From assembly GCF_035046485.1 (NCBI RefSeq), contig NC_085138.1:12837329-12901328 (forward strand): a stretch of DNA of 64,000 nucleotides, given 5' to 3'. This document shows positions 54,646 through 64,000 of this stretch, piece by piece (the first letter of the stretch is position 1; the number at the start of each line of letters is the position of its first letter). The notes beneath the pieces were generated by a model. The model worked only from the letters and a program-made list of their open reading frames with translations, was not told the DNA's origin and made no database searches. The stretch is from Aedes albopictus (lineage: Eukaryota > Arthropoda > Insecta > Diptera > Culicidae). A program made the position numbers and the translations under genes.

Positions 54646-55380
54646 ACTTTTCTTCTGAAATGCTTAGAACGCATCATGGATCATCGCATCCGAGATGTTT
54701 ATCTGGCTAACATGCCTCTTCATGTGAACCAACATGCCAATCTGGTAAGTCCACTGTGACTCTTTTACACAAGGTTATTTACGATATTGAGAAAGCATTC
54801 ACTGAAAAGCAATCTTGTTTGAGTGTTTTCTTAGATACTTATCGAGGGTGCTTTTGACAACGTGCCGTTCGATACTATATTGGAACCGCTCGGAGTCTTG
54901 GTATAACTCCAATGATTTCCAATCGGATTCACTAAATGCTCAAAAACCGATATTTCTTCTTGACTTTGCTTCAAGCAGTGATTAGGAAATTGTGTATTAC
55001 TGCATGCCTTCAAGGGGTAGTCTTGTCACCACTTTCGTGGAATCTCGAAGCAGATACGCTATTGAGGTAATTCAATAAGAGCAGCTTTCCTACTTATGGT
55101 TTTGTTGACAACTACCAAATAGTTGAGGGTAGGTGTCACCCAAATGGCCTTTCGATTAATCCGAGTAAAACATTGTTCTTTTCACGGAAAAGCGAAACCG
55201 CAATGGCGCTCGACTTTTGGGTCTCTTTGAAGTACGTTGGAGCTATTCTTGATTCCTTCCAAGCTTTCCAACCAAGGTGCCCAACCTCACATTGGGTTCA
55301 GAATCAAGAAAGCTTGTGTGGCCTTCGTGAAATGTCAGCGAACCTTCGATGCAACTTAGGGGTGGGCTTCGTGGCCGGCC
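54646..55380 (+). pseudogene. LINE-C RT, palm and thumb, multiply frameshifted
   Basis: Blocks in changing frames read FLLKCLERIMDHRIRDVYLA, NMPLHVNQHAN, VIYDIEKAFTEKQSCLSVFL, ITACLQGVVLSPLSWNLEAD and TYGFVDNYQIVEG. NGLSINPSKTLFFSRKSE and LKYVGAILDS follow. The catalytic box reads FVDN instead of FADD. This is an R1/LOA-type RT in advanced decay. Confidence 0.85.
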
Positions 55381-55553
55381 GCTTAGCTGCGTCAGTCGTT
55401 TAGGAGTCTCGTAAGCCTCGGAGTTCCCGCTCCCTACCTTACGCTTGCACATGAGGGGCCCAGATGCAAAGGGGTTTCTTCTTCTTCATTATGGCTCTAC
55501 GTCCCCACTGCCTTGCTTCAACTTAGTGTTCTTCGAGCACTTCCACAATTACA

Positions 55554-58500
55554 CGGTCCGACAAAAAATCAACTTTTATTCTGCCCAGCTCTAAATTTCA
55601 CTTTTTCTGATTGCTCCCGACTAGAAACTCATAAATCTGAAGTTTTGACCCTCCCCCTCCTGGGAGAGGGGAGAAGCGTTGATTTGAAATTTTGAAAAAT
55701 CGAAAAATTCCGAGGTTTTTCGATCGCCATTTTGGCTAAATGCACGATATCAAAAAAGGAAAAGGTTGACCACGGAGCTTTAGGGGTTGTGCAACTACCA
55801 ACAAAATTTCACGAAGATTCGTCGAGCCATTCTCGAGAAACGGTGTTTTTATGAAATGATGTTTTAAAGATTTCTTATATTACACGCAAAGAATCCCACT
55901 ACTATATGGCACAATTTCTGATTTAACCATGCCGTTTAGCATCATAGTGTCTTCGAGGAAGTTTTTCACTACAATAACGTGCTTCTTTTAACCTGTTGGT
56001 AAAAATGATCAATCCCCCTAAAAGTGAGACATAAAATTTACTTTTTGTAATTACGTTGCGAAAGTGATTGTTTTTCCATCGGCTAATAGGTAGCGAAATT
56101 GCCTACTTTTCCATACTTGAACAAGTGTGCCGAAAAGTACTACTTTTCAGCACTCTTAAGTGTGCCGAAAAGTACTACTTTTCGGCACTGTTTCTCAAAC
56201 GGCCAATTCAACGTTAATTTAACACTCATTTTCACTGTTAATAAATCAAAACTGCCTGAAGTATATCCCTTTCGTGTCCAGGAATTTCCCGTGAGTCATT
56301 TGTGTTTTAGATGCACTGTTCTTTGTAGGAAAAGTACCAGACTGAACTGGACGAAAGCTTGAAAATTTGTGACAGTCATGCCGACGGTATCAACGGCCTA
56401 CTCAATTGCCTACTTGATCGGAAACATTGGCTAATACACGTGATCGCCAGTTAGCATGTTTTCTCGGTATGCGTTCGTGTAGGAAGTAAGGATTGTACTC
56501 AATAGCTGTTTTTTCGTAATTACAAAAAACTTTGTATGCAACTCGTTGCAAAACTCGATTTTTCAGCACTCGTCATATTTATCCAACTCGGCAAGCCTCG
56601 TTGGATAAATGTATGGCTCGTGCTGAAAAAATCTTCATTTTGCAACTTGTTGCATAAATAACTATTTTGAATTTTTCAAGATACAAGGTTGATATCTTCA
56701 CAAGAGTTGTAGAAAATGGTGTTCTGAATAACTTTGTCGAAGACGCCAAATTCGTAACTCCCTTAGTTTCCAAGATACGTTACGTTTTTATTACCGGCGG
56801 CCCCTTAAAAGTGATTTTTGTTTCCTCAATAACTTTTTTCACATGACTAATTTCGAGCTGGACAGAACAAAAGTTGATTTTTTATCGGACCGAGATAGTT
56901 TTTCAAGGTATTTGAATTTTTCCATGTATTTTGTGCAACATGTATAGACTGTTTTAGAAATTATAAATACACTATTTGACTGCCATTTTCATTTGAGTAC
57001 AATATCCAAAAAAGTTTCTACTAGCTCTTATGATACACATTCTAACGAAGCAAATAATATCAACTTTGTTGATGTTTCTTGCTAAAGTTAAGAAATAGGG
57101 CTCTGTCAACAGGAGGATTAAAAATGGAAGTTGCACAAAGCGCTCAAAAAATATAAGAAAGGAAAAAAAATCTCATAACACAATATTGTATTTCCAAACA
57201 GTATGAAAGTTACTGTCAGATAAGAAAAGGTATTTCTCGACTGGTAAAAGTAATTTTCATTGGGATATTTGATCAGGAACAATTTTCAAATGAACTGAAA
57301 AAAATTTAATTAATTTAAATTAAATGTATTCAGGAACGCCAAGAAACTACGTGATAGTTCTTATGTTGCGTAAAAAACCTTAAAAAAAGAAACTTGATCT
57401 CAAAAATTTGGAAATGGCTCTATTGTTTTTTCCGGGTTTTGATGAAGACATTCTTAGACAACTTATTGAGAAAGTGAATATGATAAAAACTCACATTAAT
57501 GTTGGTAGGTAGTTATGGATAAACATTGTTGAAATGATTAAATAACACCTTTGTGCAAATGCAAATTTGAAGCATGAAGTAAATTGTTAGAGAACTCGAT
57601 TGTTCTTCATAATATCATGACAATTGAAAAGAAGTGTAAGCATGTGGAGCACAATATGTGCGAACTTTTTCCCCAAGTATGGGGCAAATGTTCGCATTGA
57701 AGTACGTGCATTAAAAGTTTTATTACTAAAGCTACATAAAGAACTCGATAAAATCTAGTACAATGTTTTGAAGGTTACATGATAGGGAATCGTTAAGCAA
57801 TGAAAAACGAAATTAATGTCTTTCCGTGGAGACTATTAGGTGTGAACTTTTGCCCCGTACTACTTTATAGGCAATTGTAAGCAAATTACCTCATACAAAC
57901 GTGAAAGTACAAGTAACTGTCTTATTTAGAAAGCCAAAATGATTGACATATTGGAGACTGTGAGAATAGAATTGTGAAATTAAAAGTGAAAAAAGTTATT
58001 GAGGGAAAAAACACTTTTAAGGGGCCGCCAGTAATAAAAACGTAACGTATTTTGAAAATTAACGGAGTAACGAATTCGGCGTCTTGGACAAAGTTATTCA
58101 GAACAGCATTTTCTATAACTCTTGTGAAGACATCAACCTTGTATCTTGAAAAATTCAAAAAGTAAATTTTCTATCTCTCTTTTTGGTGGATTGATCATTT
58201 TTACCAACAGGTTAAAAGAAGCACGTTATTGTACACGGAGAAACTCAAGTACCTAAATTTGAGTATTTTTAAAATCACTTTTGAGTTCTTTTTTGTCTTC
58301 TCTCTCATCCACTCTCTTTGTTGTTTCAGAGAGCGAAGAGCAAAACAACTCAACTTTGACAGTTCGGTGCGGGAAGCCAAAATTGAGTAAACAGCATTGA
58401 ACTCAAATTTGAGTATTTTGAACTAGCAGTTGGGTGAAAAAAAAAAAACTTAGCCGGTAGGTACTTTGCCGCACGGGATCAAATGTAAAAAAAACACTTC

Positions 58501-59003
58501 AACATCGCTTCCACGAACTCAAATATGGGTTCCCGCACGCAACCCCGAAGTTGGGTGAAATAAACTTATATTTAGGTACTTTGTTTTCTCCGTGTAGTGA
58601 AAAACTTCTTCGAAGACACCATGATGCTAAACGGCATGGTTAAATCAGAAATTGTGCCATATAGTAGTGGGATTCTTTGCGTGTAATATAAGAAATCTTT
58701 AAAACATCATTTCGTAAAAACACCGTTTCTCGAGAATGGCTCGACGGATCTTCGTGAAATTTTGTTGGTAGTTGCACAACCCCTAAAGCTCCGTGGTCAA
58801 CCTTTTCCTTTTTTGATATCGTGCATTTAGCCAAAATGGCGATCGAAAAACCTCGGAATTTTTCGATTTTTCAAAATTTCAAATCAACGCTTCTCCCCTC
58901 TCCCAGGAGGGGAGGGTCACAACTTCAGATTTATGAGTTTCTAGTCGGGAGCAATCAGAAAAAGTGAAATTTGAAGCTGGGCAAAAAAATTGTCGGACCG
59001 TGT
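55554..59003. mobile_element. 3.45-kb composite TIR element, TTA duplication
   Basis: The outer ends CACGGTCCGACAA are inverted, with TTA at 55550-55552 and again at 59004-59006. Arms of about 470 bp pair (for example GGCGATCGAAAAACCTCGGA and its complement). The left third is itself closed by a third inverted end near 56892 (CGGTCCGATAAAAAATCAAC). The right third, 57972-59003, repeats that unit in reverse. It therefore looks like two inverted, differently deleted copies of one element around an AT-rich centre (56900-57970). No transposase. The short frames 56579-56773 and 57922-58158 are the two copies of one arm. Confidence 0.75.
58234..58594. mobile_element. 361-bp MITE nested in the right arm
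   Basis: The ends read CACGGAGAAACTCAAGTACC and, inverted, CACGGAGAAAACAAAGTACC, flanked by TA (58232-58233 and 58595-58596). The opposite arm of the host element near 55965-55985 has the same flanks joined by a single TA, an empty site. GAACTCAAATTTGAGT palindromes recur inside. Confidence 0.88.
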
Positions 59004-59177
59004 TATTAATTGAAGGGATTTCTTTGCCAGCCATTGCATGATTTGTATATTGTGAGGCAAGTACAATGATACACTATGTTCAGGGGTCGAGAAGACTTTC
59101 CCTACTGGGACGGGAATCGAACCCGCCGTCTCCGGATTGGCGATCCATAGCCTTAATCAGAAGGCTAAATGAAGACT

Positions 59178-59412
59178 CCGGGGTGTAAGTGACCATTTTG
59201 TCGATTTTGAGCTGAGCATATCAAAAAAATCTTCAGATTTCAAGCTTCCAGGAACTATGTTAAGATTATTTTTACGATGGTTAGAATAATTACAATAAAT
59301 CGGAAAAAATTGAGTCGGTTTTGAAACTCCATACATTTTGTTTGGGATGAAAAAACGGTGAAAAACTTTAAACCTCATTAACTCGAAGCTGGATTTTTGT
59401 CACTTACATCCC
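59178..59412. mobile_element. ~235-bp MITE-like element
   Basis: GGGGTGTAAGTGACCATTTT at the left is mirrored by TTTTTGTCACTTACATCCC at the right. The interior is AT-rich. A target duplication is not clear. Confidence 0.55.
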
Positions 59413-59419
59413 TTTGCTG

Positions 59420-61085
59420 CAAACCCTCTCAAATTCCATTTAACATGTTGTTGATTTTCATAGGTTTGTGATCATTTTTTTTAATAGTTTTACTCCGACT
59501 GGTCAAAACTGGACACCGTGCCCTTTAAGAAAAAAAGGATTAATGAGAACCATCTGGCACGATGACTTGTTAATGACTTTGAAGACATGAGAAATAGGTC
59601 ACCCATATGTTCATGCGAATTTGCCAAGGAGTTCGATGACACATTAAATAAGCTTGACAATCGGTGTAAATAATCATGCACATCATCTGAAATTAAGCTG
59701 CTATTAAGAGTCAATTCAATTAGAGCCGTCAGGAAACTGTAGTTGAATTGAATTTCACATCCGATGACAGTGTCATGTGCCGTGCAACATGATTGATGCC
59801 TTCTCTAATGCTCACATTTATCGCAAAGGACGTGACACAGTCCCGGGCACATGAACATAATTCATTTACCAAATCCATATACATTATTGATCAAGTGTAC
59901 CTGCTTGGTTAACGATTTACGGAAAGTACCTAGTCGCTGTTACCAACCGCATTGGAGTTGTCTCTGAAGTGCGAAATCCATTACGACCCTCTTACCAGTT
60001 TCACAGTGCGTGTACTCAGGAAAAAAAGCTTTCACTGATTCCACTATGAATAAGAAATGCAGTCAGCGAAGGGGATTGAACTGAAAACTGGAGTGAATGA
60101 CGGTGCGCGGTTATTTGCCTGTCGCCTTGGTAATTAATTGGGACAATCCTTTGCTTTCAATCGAAAATTCACCTATTTGGAAGCGATACATAATGGATCG
60201 AAAATTATTACCGATTGAACGACGTGCGGTAGCGGAAAATTACGGGCTTGAATGCATGCCATTTGAATATCCCTGGCAACGTGGTTGTTGGTCTCCATTG
60301 TAGGGAAGGGATAATAATGAGTTTTAAACTGTAACGAATCGAATCAGTAATTGCAACAAGCTGCAAAATGACGGTTTATAGAAGCTGATGCTTTTCGTAG
60401 ACAACCCACAATGGTTTGATGTCCATTAATTCCTGATAAAGAATCATAGCTCAAGAGTTGGGTTTTTATTCGTAAACTTCCTCGATTGATGCCAAGCAAT
60501 CAATTTCATTGCACCACTAACATCGATCGCTGTAAGCAAACAGGGTTAGTGAACGGGGAAAAACTTGTTGTTCTTCAAATTTCGCTCAAACTGGGTTCCC
60601 ATCCTTTCGTATGGCAATCGATGAAAAAACTACGATAAATTTAATTGACAGTTTGAGTAATGAATCTTCTTCGAGCTGTGTAAGTTGAAAAAGTTCTGTT
60701 GCAAAACAGAATGCGATAATTTTCTCCGACCAAACTATTCAGGACATGAAAGTAGGGGAATTGTTCGCTTTTTATGCTCCACCAGAACCAATTACTAAAG
60801 ATTCCCCTTATTCACAAGTAAAATGGTATGAAAAGTATGGAACCAGAGTATCGCTATAATTCAATTTATATCTATTGATTTGAATTTGTGTGGTTATATA
60901 CCGTCTATCCCCGTTGGGTTGACCGTTACTAATCTGAACATTTTTTTTATTTTGACCCTCACTAATGCAGGTCGTTCAACTAAAAATAGTTCAAACGTTA
61001 TTCAGCTCTGAGGTCACCAAAAAAAAGTATGATTTTCCGATACTTATAGGGTTATACTTGAAATTCCATTCTAAGTATGTAATTC
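59420..61085. other. Noncoding, no gene seen
   Basis: Short frames (59490-59714 minus and 60097-60303 plus) have no recognisable domain and no splice context linking them to the receptor. This is probably receptor intron. Confidence 0.4.
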
Positions 61086-61089
61086 CATC

Positions 61090-61395
61090 ACGGATTCATC
61101 CAGAGATTTTTTTCAAGAATTCCTCTAGAGATTTCACTGTGCATTCCTACGGGAATTCGTCCTGGAATATCTTTAGATGTTCCTCTAGTGTAGTGATTGT
61201 TCCAGTGCTTTTTTCAAGGACTCCTTCAGGAATTTCTCCAGGTCCTTATGCTTTTCTGCATTCAGAGATTTCTTCTGGGATGTCTTCATATCCCTTCAGG
61301 AATTCCGCTAGAAATTGCTGCAATAAATTCATCTGGAATTATAAGAAGTATTTTTGCAGGAATTTCTTCAGGTATCTTTTCCAGGTAGCACAGAA
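61090..61395. repeat. Degenerate 15-bp-unit array (GGAATTCCTC type)
   Basis: Units such as AAGAATTCCTCTAGAGATTT and CAGGAATTTCTCCAGG repeat imperfectly. This is the same class as 62795-64000 in the opposite reading sense. The overlapping frames on both strands (60965-61465 plus and 61286-61534 minus) are repeat-derived. Confidence 0.7.
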
Positions 61396-61757
61396 CCATC
61401 TTAAAACGCATATATTTATTGAAATCATGTCTGATATAGTATCCTACAGTATTGGTACAAAGTAGTTTTCTATATACACCTGGAATTTGAAATGCAGTTT
61501 TGTTATAGACAAAAATGTCCAAAGTAGCCCCCATCCGGTTCTATATGAGATGTGTCCGATTGGTGTATGAACAACTTTTTTGTTTATTGATGGATTTAGT
61601 TCAAATTTTGCAAACATCCTACATACATACTCACGATTACTATGTGTAAAAATTGTGAAAATCCATTAACTCTTCTTAGAGTTATAATGTCATAAAGTTG
61701 AAAAATCATGAAATAGTGTCAAAAGAAGCCCCGCACGACGGTACTGCGTAAAAGTGT

Positions 61758-61822
61758 TAGTACCACCTACTCATACTAAACGATCGGATTTTTCGATCGT
61801 TTAGTATGAGTAGGTGGTACTA
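61758..61822. other. Perfect 29-bp hairpin
   Basis: Bases 61758-61786 (TAGTACCACCTACTCATACT onward to CGATCG) pair perfectly with 61794-61822 across a 7-nt loop, GATTTTT. Weaker pairing, with G-T pairs, continues about 12 bp outward (TGCGTAAAAGTGT against GCGCTCTCACGC). The size would suit a pre-miRNA-like or small MITE hairpin. There is no evidence of expression. Confidence 0.8.
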
Positions 61823-61835
61823 GCGCTCTCACGCC

Positions 61836-62790
61836 GTATATATGAGAGTTAGGAAATGGCGTCCTTGGTGATAATTGTAGGAAAAACATCCTTGCTTCAA
61901 TGAGGATTTCCGCCGGTGACCACATTTTCGATCGCTTCCGTTACTACGTCTCCTGGTCGAGCTTACATTTCCCGCATTTCTCCTGTTCACCCACTCATGG
62001 CTCCTTATATCGCCTTTTCCTTCAGCCTTGTGCTGCCTGGTGGCGAGTAGCGGGACTTCGAGGTATGGCTGCTCTAGTTGTCCAGTAGCCGGTGAGTAGC
62101 AGTCCTTTTTTTGAACATTTAAAACGTAACAGTATAGTCACGCCATTATATTGATTATATTTCAACTCAGTTACTTGTAGTACCTAGCAATACTAATTCC
62201 CAGGGCGACTGTCGTGAGGATTACGAGTACGACATATATTTATTATATATTTTGGTATATTTCATTATTTGAAAATAAAATAGGGATGAGCAATGAGCAT
62301 GGGCATTAGGCTGCGGCTTATTTTTCTAAAGTTTTCGAAACCTGAAATTCATAAGCTCTTCAGGATTAATATGACGTAAAAAGAGAAACCTCTGAATTTG
62401 ACCCAACAATATTGAGATTTAGAGGTGGCGCAGTCGCCTCAAAGTTGAATTTTCGAGTAATAAAAAGGTGTTTTCACTTCAAGATTCATAACTTTTTCAA
62501 TTTTCAACCGATTTTCAATCTTTTTCATGAATCTCTCACAAATTAAATTTTGAATAAACTTGTAGAACATCATTTTTTTCCAGAGTTCATGCAAAATATG
62601 AGTTTTCAAAGATTTATTTTTTTTTCTTCTTTTTACAAAAAAAAAATGACTTTGGTACCCAATGACTGTTTAACCGCTTGACCGATTTCAAATATTTTGG
62701 CGTGATTTCGTAGATATTTCTGTCGCCTATCTTTGTTCTGAACAAACTATTCGTCAAAATATTCATTTTTATCATACTTTTCACCAAAAA
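61836..62790. other. AT-rich noncoding, no gene seen
   Basis: There is a GC-richer patch at 61900-62090 with a short frame but no domain. The rest is T- and A-rich with runs near 62620-62650. Confidence 0.35.
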
Positions 62791-62794
62791 CTGT

Positions 62795-64000
62795 CAAAAC
62801 ATGGATTTCCTGGAGGAATTCTCGAAGGATTTCCTGGGTAAGTCCATGGGAAAATCCCTGGAGAAATTCGTGGAGAAATCTGGAGAAATTCTTGAAGCAA
62901 TTCCTGATGGAATCTCAGGAGAAATTCCGGAGAAAAGCCTGGAGGAATCCCTACAGGAATTGCTAACATAATTTCTAAAGGATGTCCAGAAGCAATTCCT
63001 GGAGAGTTTCCTGGAGGAGTTCCTAGAGAAATTCCTGGAGAAATGACTGGAGGAATTCCTAGAGGTATTCCAGTGAATATTGCTGGAGAAATCCATGATG
63101 AAATTCCTGGAGGAATCACCATAGGAATTCTGGGAGATTTCTATTATGTTTGTATTTCTGAAAAAATCACTTGAGAAGATTCTGGAAGAATTTCTAGCGG
63201 AATTTCTGAAGGCATTCCTGGAGAAATCTCTTGAGAAATCCCTGGAGGAATGCCTGAAGCAATTCATGAAGGAATCTCAGGAGAAATACATGGAAAAATG
63301 TTTGGAAGAATCTCTGAAAAATTCCTGAGGATATTCCTAGAGAATTTCCTGGAAGAATTTTTGAAAAAATCCCCAGAAGGTTTGCTGGAAAAATTCCTGG
63401 AGAAATTGCTGACATTATTTCTGAAGGATATCCAGGAGAAATTCCGGGATCAATTCCTAGAGAAATTGCTGAAGAAATTCTTGGGGTAATTCATGGAGAA
63501 TTTCATGGAGGAAATCCTGGAGAAATTCCTGGATTAAATCCTGTAAGAATGCCTGGAGGAATTCCTGGAGGTTTTCCTTTGGGAATTGCTGGAAGAATCC
63601 TTAAAGGAATTCCTGGAGGAATCTTTGGAGGAATTATTGCTTCAATTACTGGATAAATTTCTGGGGGAACCTCTGGAGGAGCTCTGGGCGAAATTTCTGA
63701 AAAATCCTTTTGGAATCCTTCTTGGAAAAATTCTGGAGGAATCCTTAGAAAAGTTCCTGAAGAGACTTCAGAAGGAATCCCAGAAGCCATTTCAAGAGGA
63801 ATTCCTAGGGGAACCCCTAAACTGAATTAATTCCTGGAGGAGTTCCTTAAAGAATACAAGGAGGAATTCCTGAAGGAATTCTAAGAAGAGTTCCTGGTAG
63901 AATATTTGGGGGTTTTTTTTAAATAAGTTGTTCCGTAAAGAATCACAGAAGCAATTCTCGAGTTAATCCCTGCAGAAATTCTTGAAGGAATCCATGGAGG
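62795..64000. repeat. 15-bp-unit array GGAATTCCTGGAGAA, continues off the edge
   Basis: More than 1.2 kb of imperfect GGAGAAATTCCTGGAG and GGAGGAATTCCT units. The plus strand reads as EFLEK/EEFLE pentapeptides and the minus strand as SGIPP/PGISP pentapeptides, so long frames appear on both strands (for example 62794-63267 minus and 63250-63489 plus). These are properties of the repeat; none has a start context, splice site or domain. The array is cut by the window end. Confidence 0.85.

Larger units (their letters stand above)
55486..59165 (-). mobile_element. Feilai-related SINE split by a composite TIR element
   Basis: The right piece (59004-59165) has a minus-strand head with GGCGGGTTCGATTCCCGTCC (B box) and a TAAGGCTATGGATCGCC A-box region. 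The left piece (55486-55553) holds the body end, AACTTAGTGTTCTTCGAGCA and CTTCCACAATTA. Joined at TTA, the pieces run in the same order as in the intact Feilai copies. It differs enough from those to be a separate subfamily. Confidence 0.72.

Noticed and set aside
60097..60303. 68-codon frame as a possible later receptor exon
   Set aside because: The translation does not resemble a transmembrane helix or loop of class B receptors and lacks an acceptor/donor pair in phase.
62794..63267. 157-codon minus-strand frame and several plus-strand frames in the right-hand array
   Set aside because: Pentapeptide periodicity on both strands shows these are repeat translations, not proteins.

Overview
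This window looks like nuclear DNA of a culicine mosquito, most likely Aedes. The host is a transposon-swollen intron landscape with almost no gene density. It holds two good copies of a tRNA-derived SINE that I recognise as Feilai, an Aedes SINE. It also holds several mosquito-type LINEs, a Ty1/copia element, many MITEs, and long degenerate arrays of the GGAATTCCTGGAGAA and CCTGAAACCC type. There are no bacterial or viral genes, no rRNA or functional tRNA genes, and no CRISPR array.

Host gene: three plus-strand exons (18592-18766, 41205-41394 and 41539-41629) form the extracellular hormone-receptor domain of a class B (secretin-family) GPCR closest to calcitonin/DH31 receptors. Splice phases agree across both junctions, and the three exons together supply all six domain cysteines. 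The intron between the first two is about 22.4 kb and consists of mobile DNA. The seven-transmembrane exons must lie beyond base 64000.

Layout: 67-15565 is one LINE (LINE-A, Jockey-superfamily type) split by two nested stacks. The first is a copia element (531-6777) with identical LTRs, itself broken by a TA-target element (3544-5220). The second is a 5.7-kb TIR element (7026-12774) holding a hAT element (8587-11592) that in turn holds a MITE and a polyadenylated copia retrocopy. 15.7-17.6 kb is a SINE carrying a TTAA-flanked MITE and a palindromic MITE. 19.3-21.4 kb is a degenerate short-unit array. 21.6-22.6 kb is a foldback element. 23.2-25.95 kb is a TTAA-flanked element containing a ~143-bp tandem array in which nearly every unit carries a CTCF-like motif. 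26-31 kb holds MITEs and a LINE scrap. 31.5-33.4 kb is a decayed LINE. 34.9-36.1 kb is a retroposon with a 24-bp target duplication. 36.3-39.7 kb is another LINE split by a TIR element. 39.7-40.9 kb is a second large foldback.

Right part: 42-46 kb holds SINEs, MITEs and LINE noncoding sequence. 46.6-55.4 kb is a third LINE split by a pogo-like element (46921-50031) and a hAT element (50936-54637). This hAT holds two related promoter-like modules ending in possible histone-type stem-loops. 55.5-59.2 kb is a SINE split by a 3.45-kb composite TIR element. The rest is AT-rich sequence, a 29-bp perfect hairpin and a long 15-bp-unit array running off the right edge.

Most insertions are clean: target duplications are readable, and removing the insert restores the reading frame of the host element. 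The order of insertion can therefore be reconstructed from the sequence alone. No intact transposase, reverse transcriptase or gag-pol frame survives.
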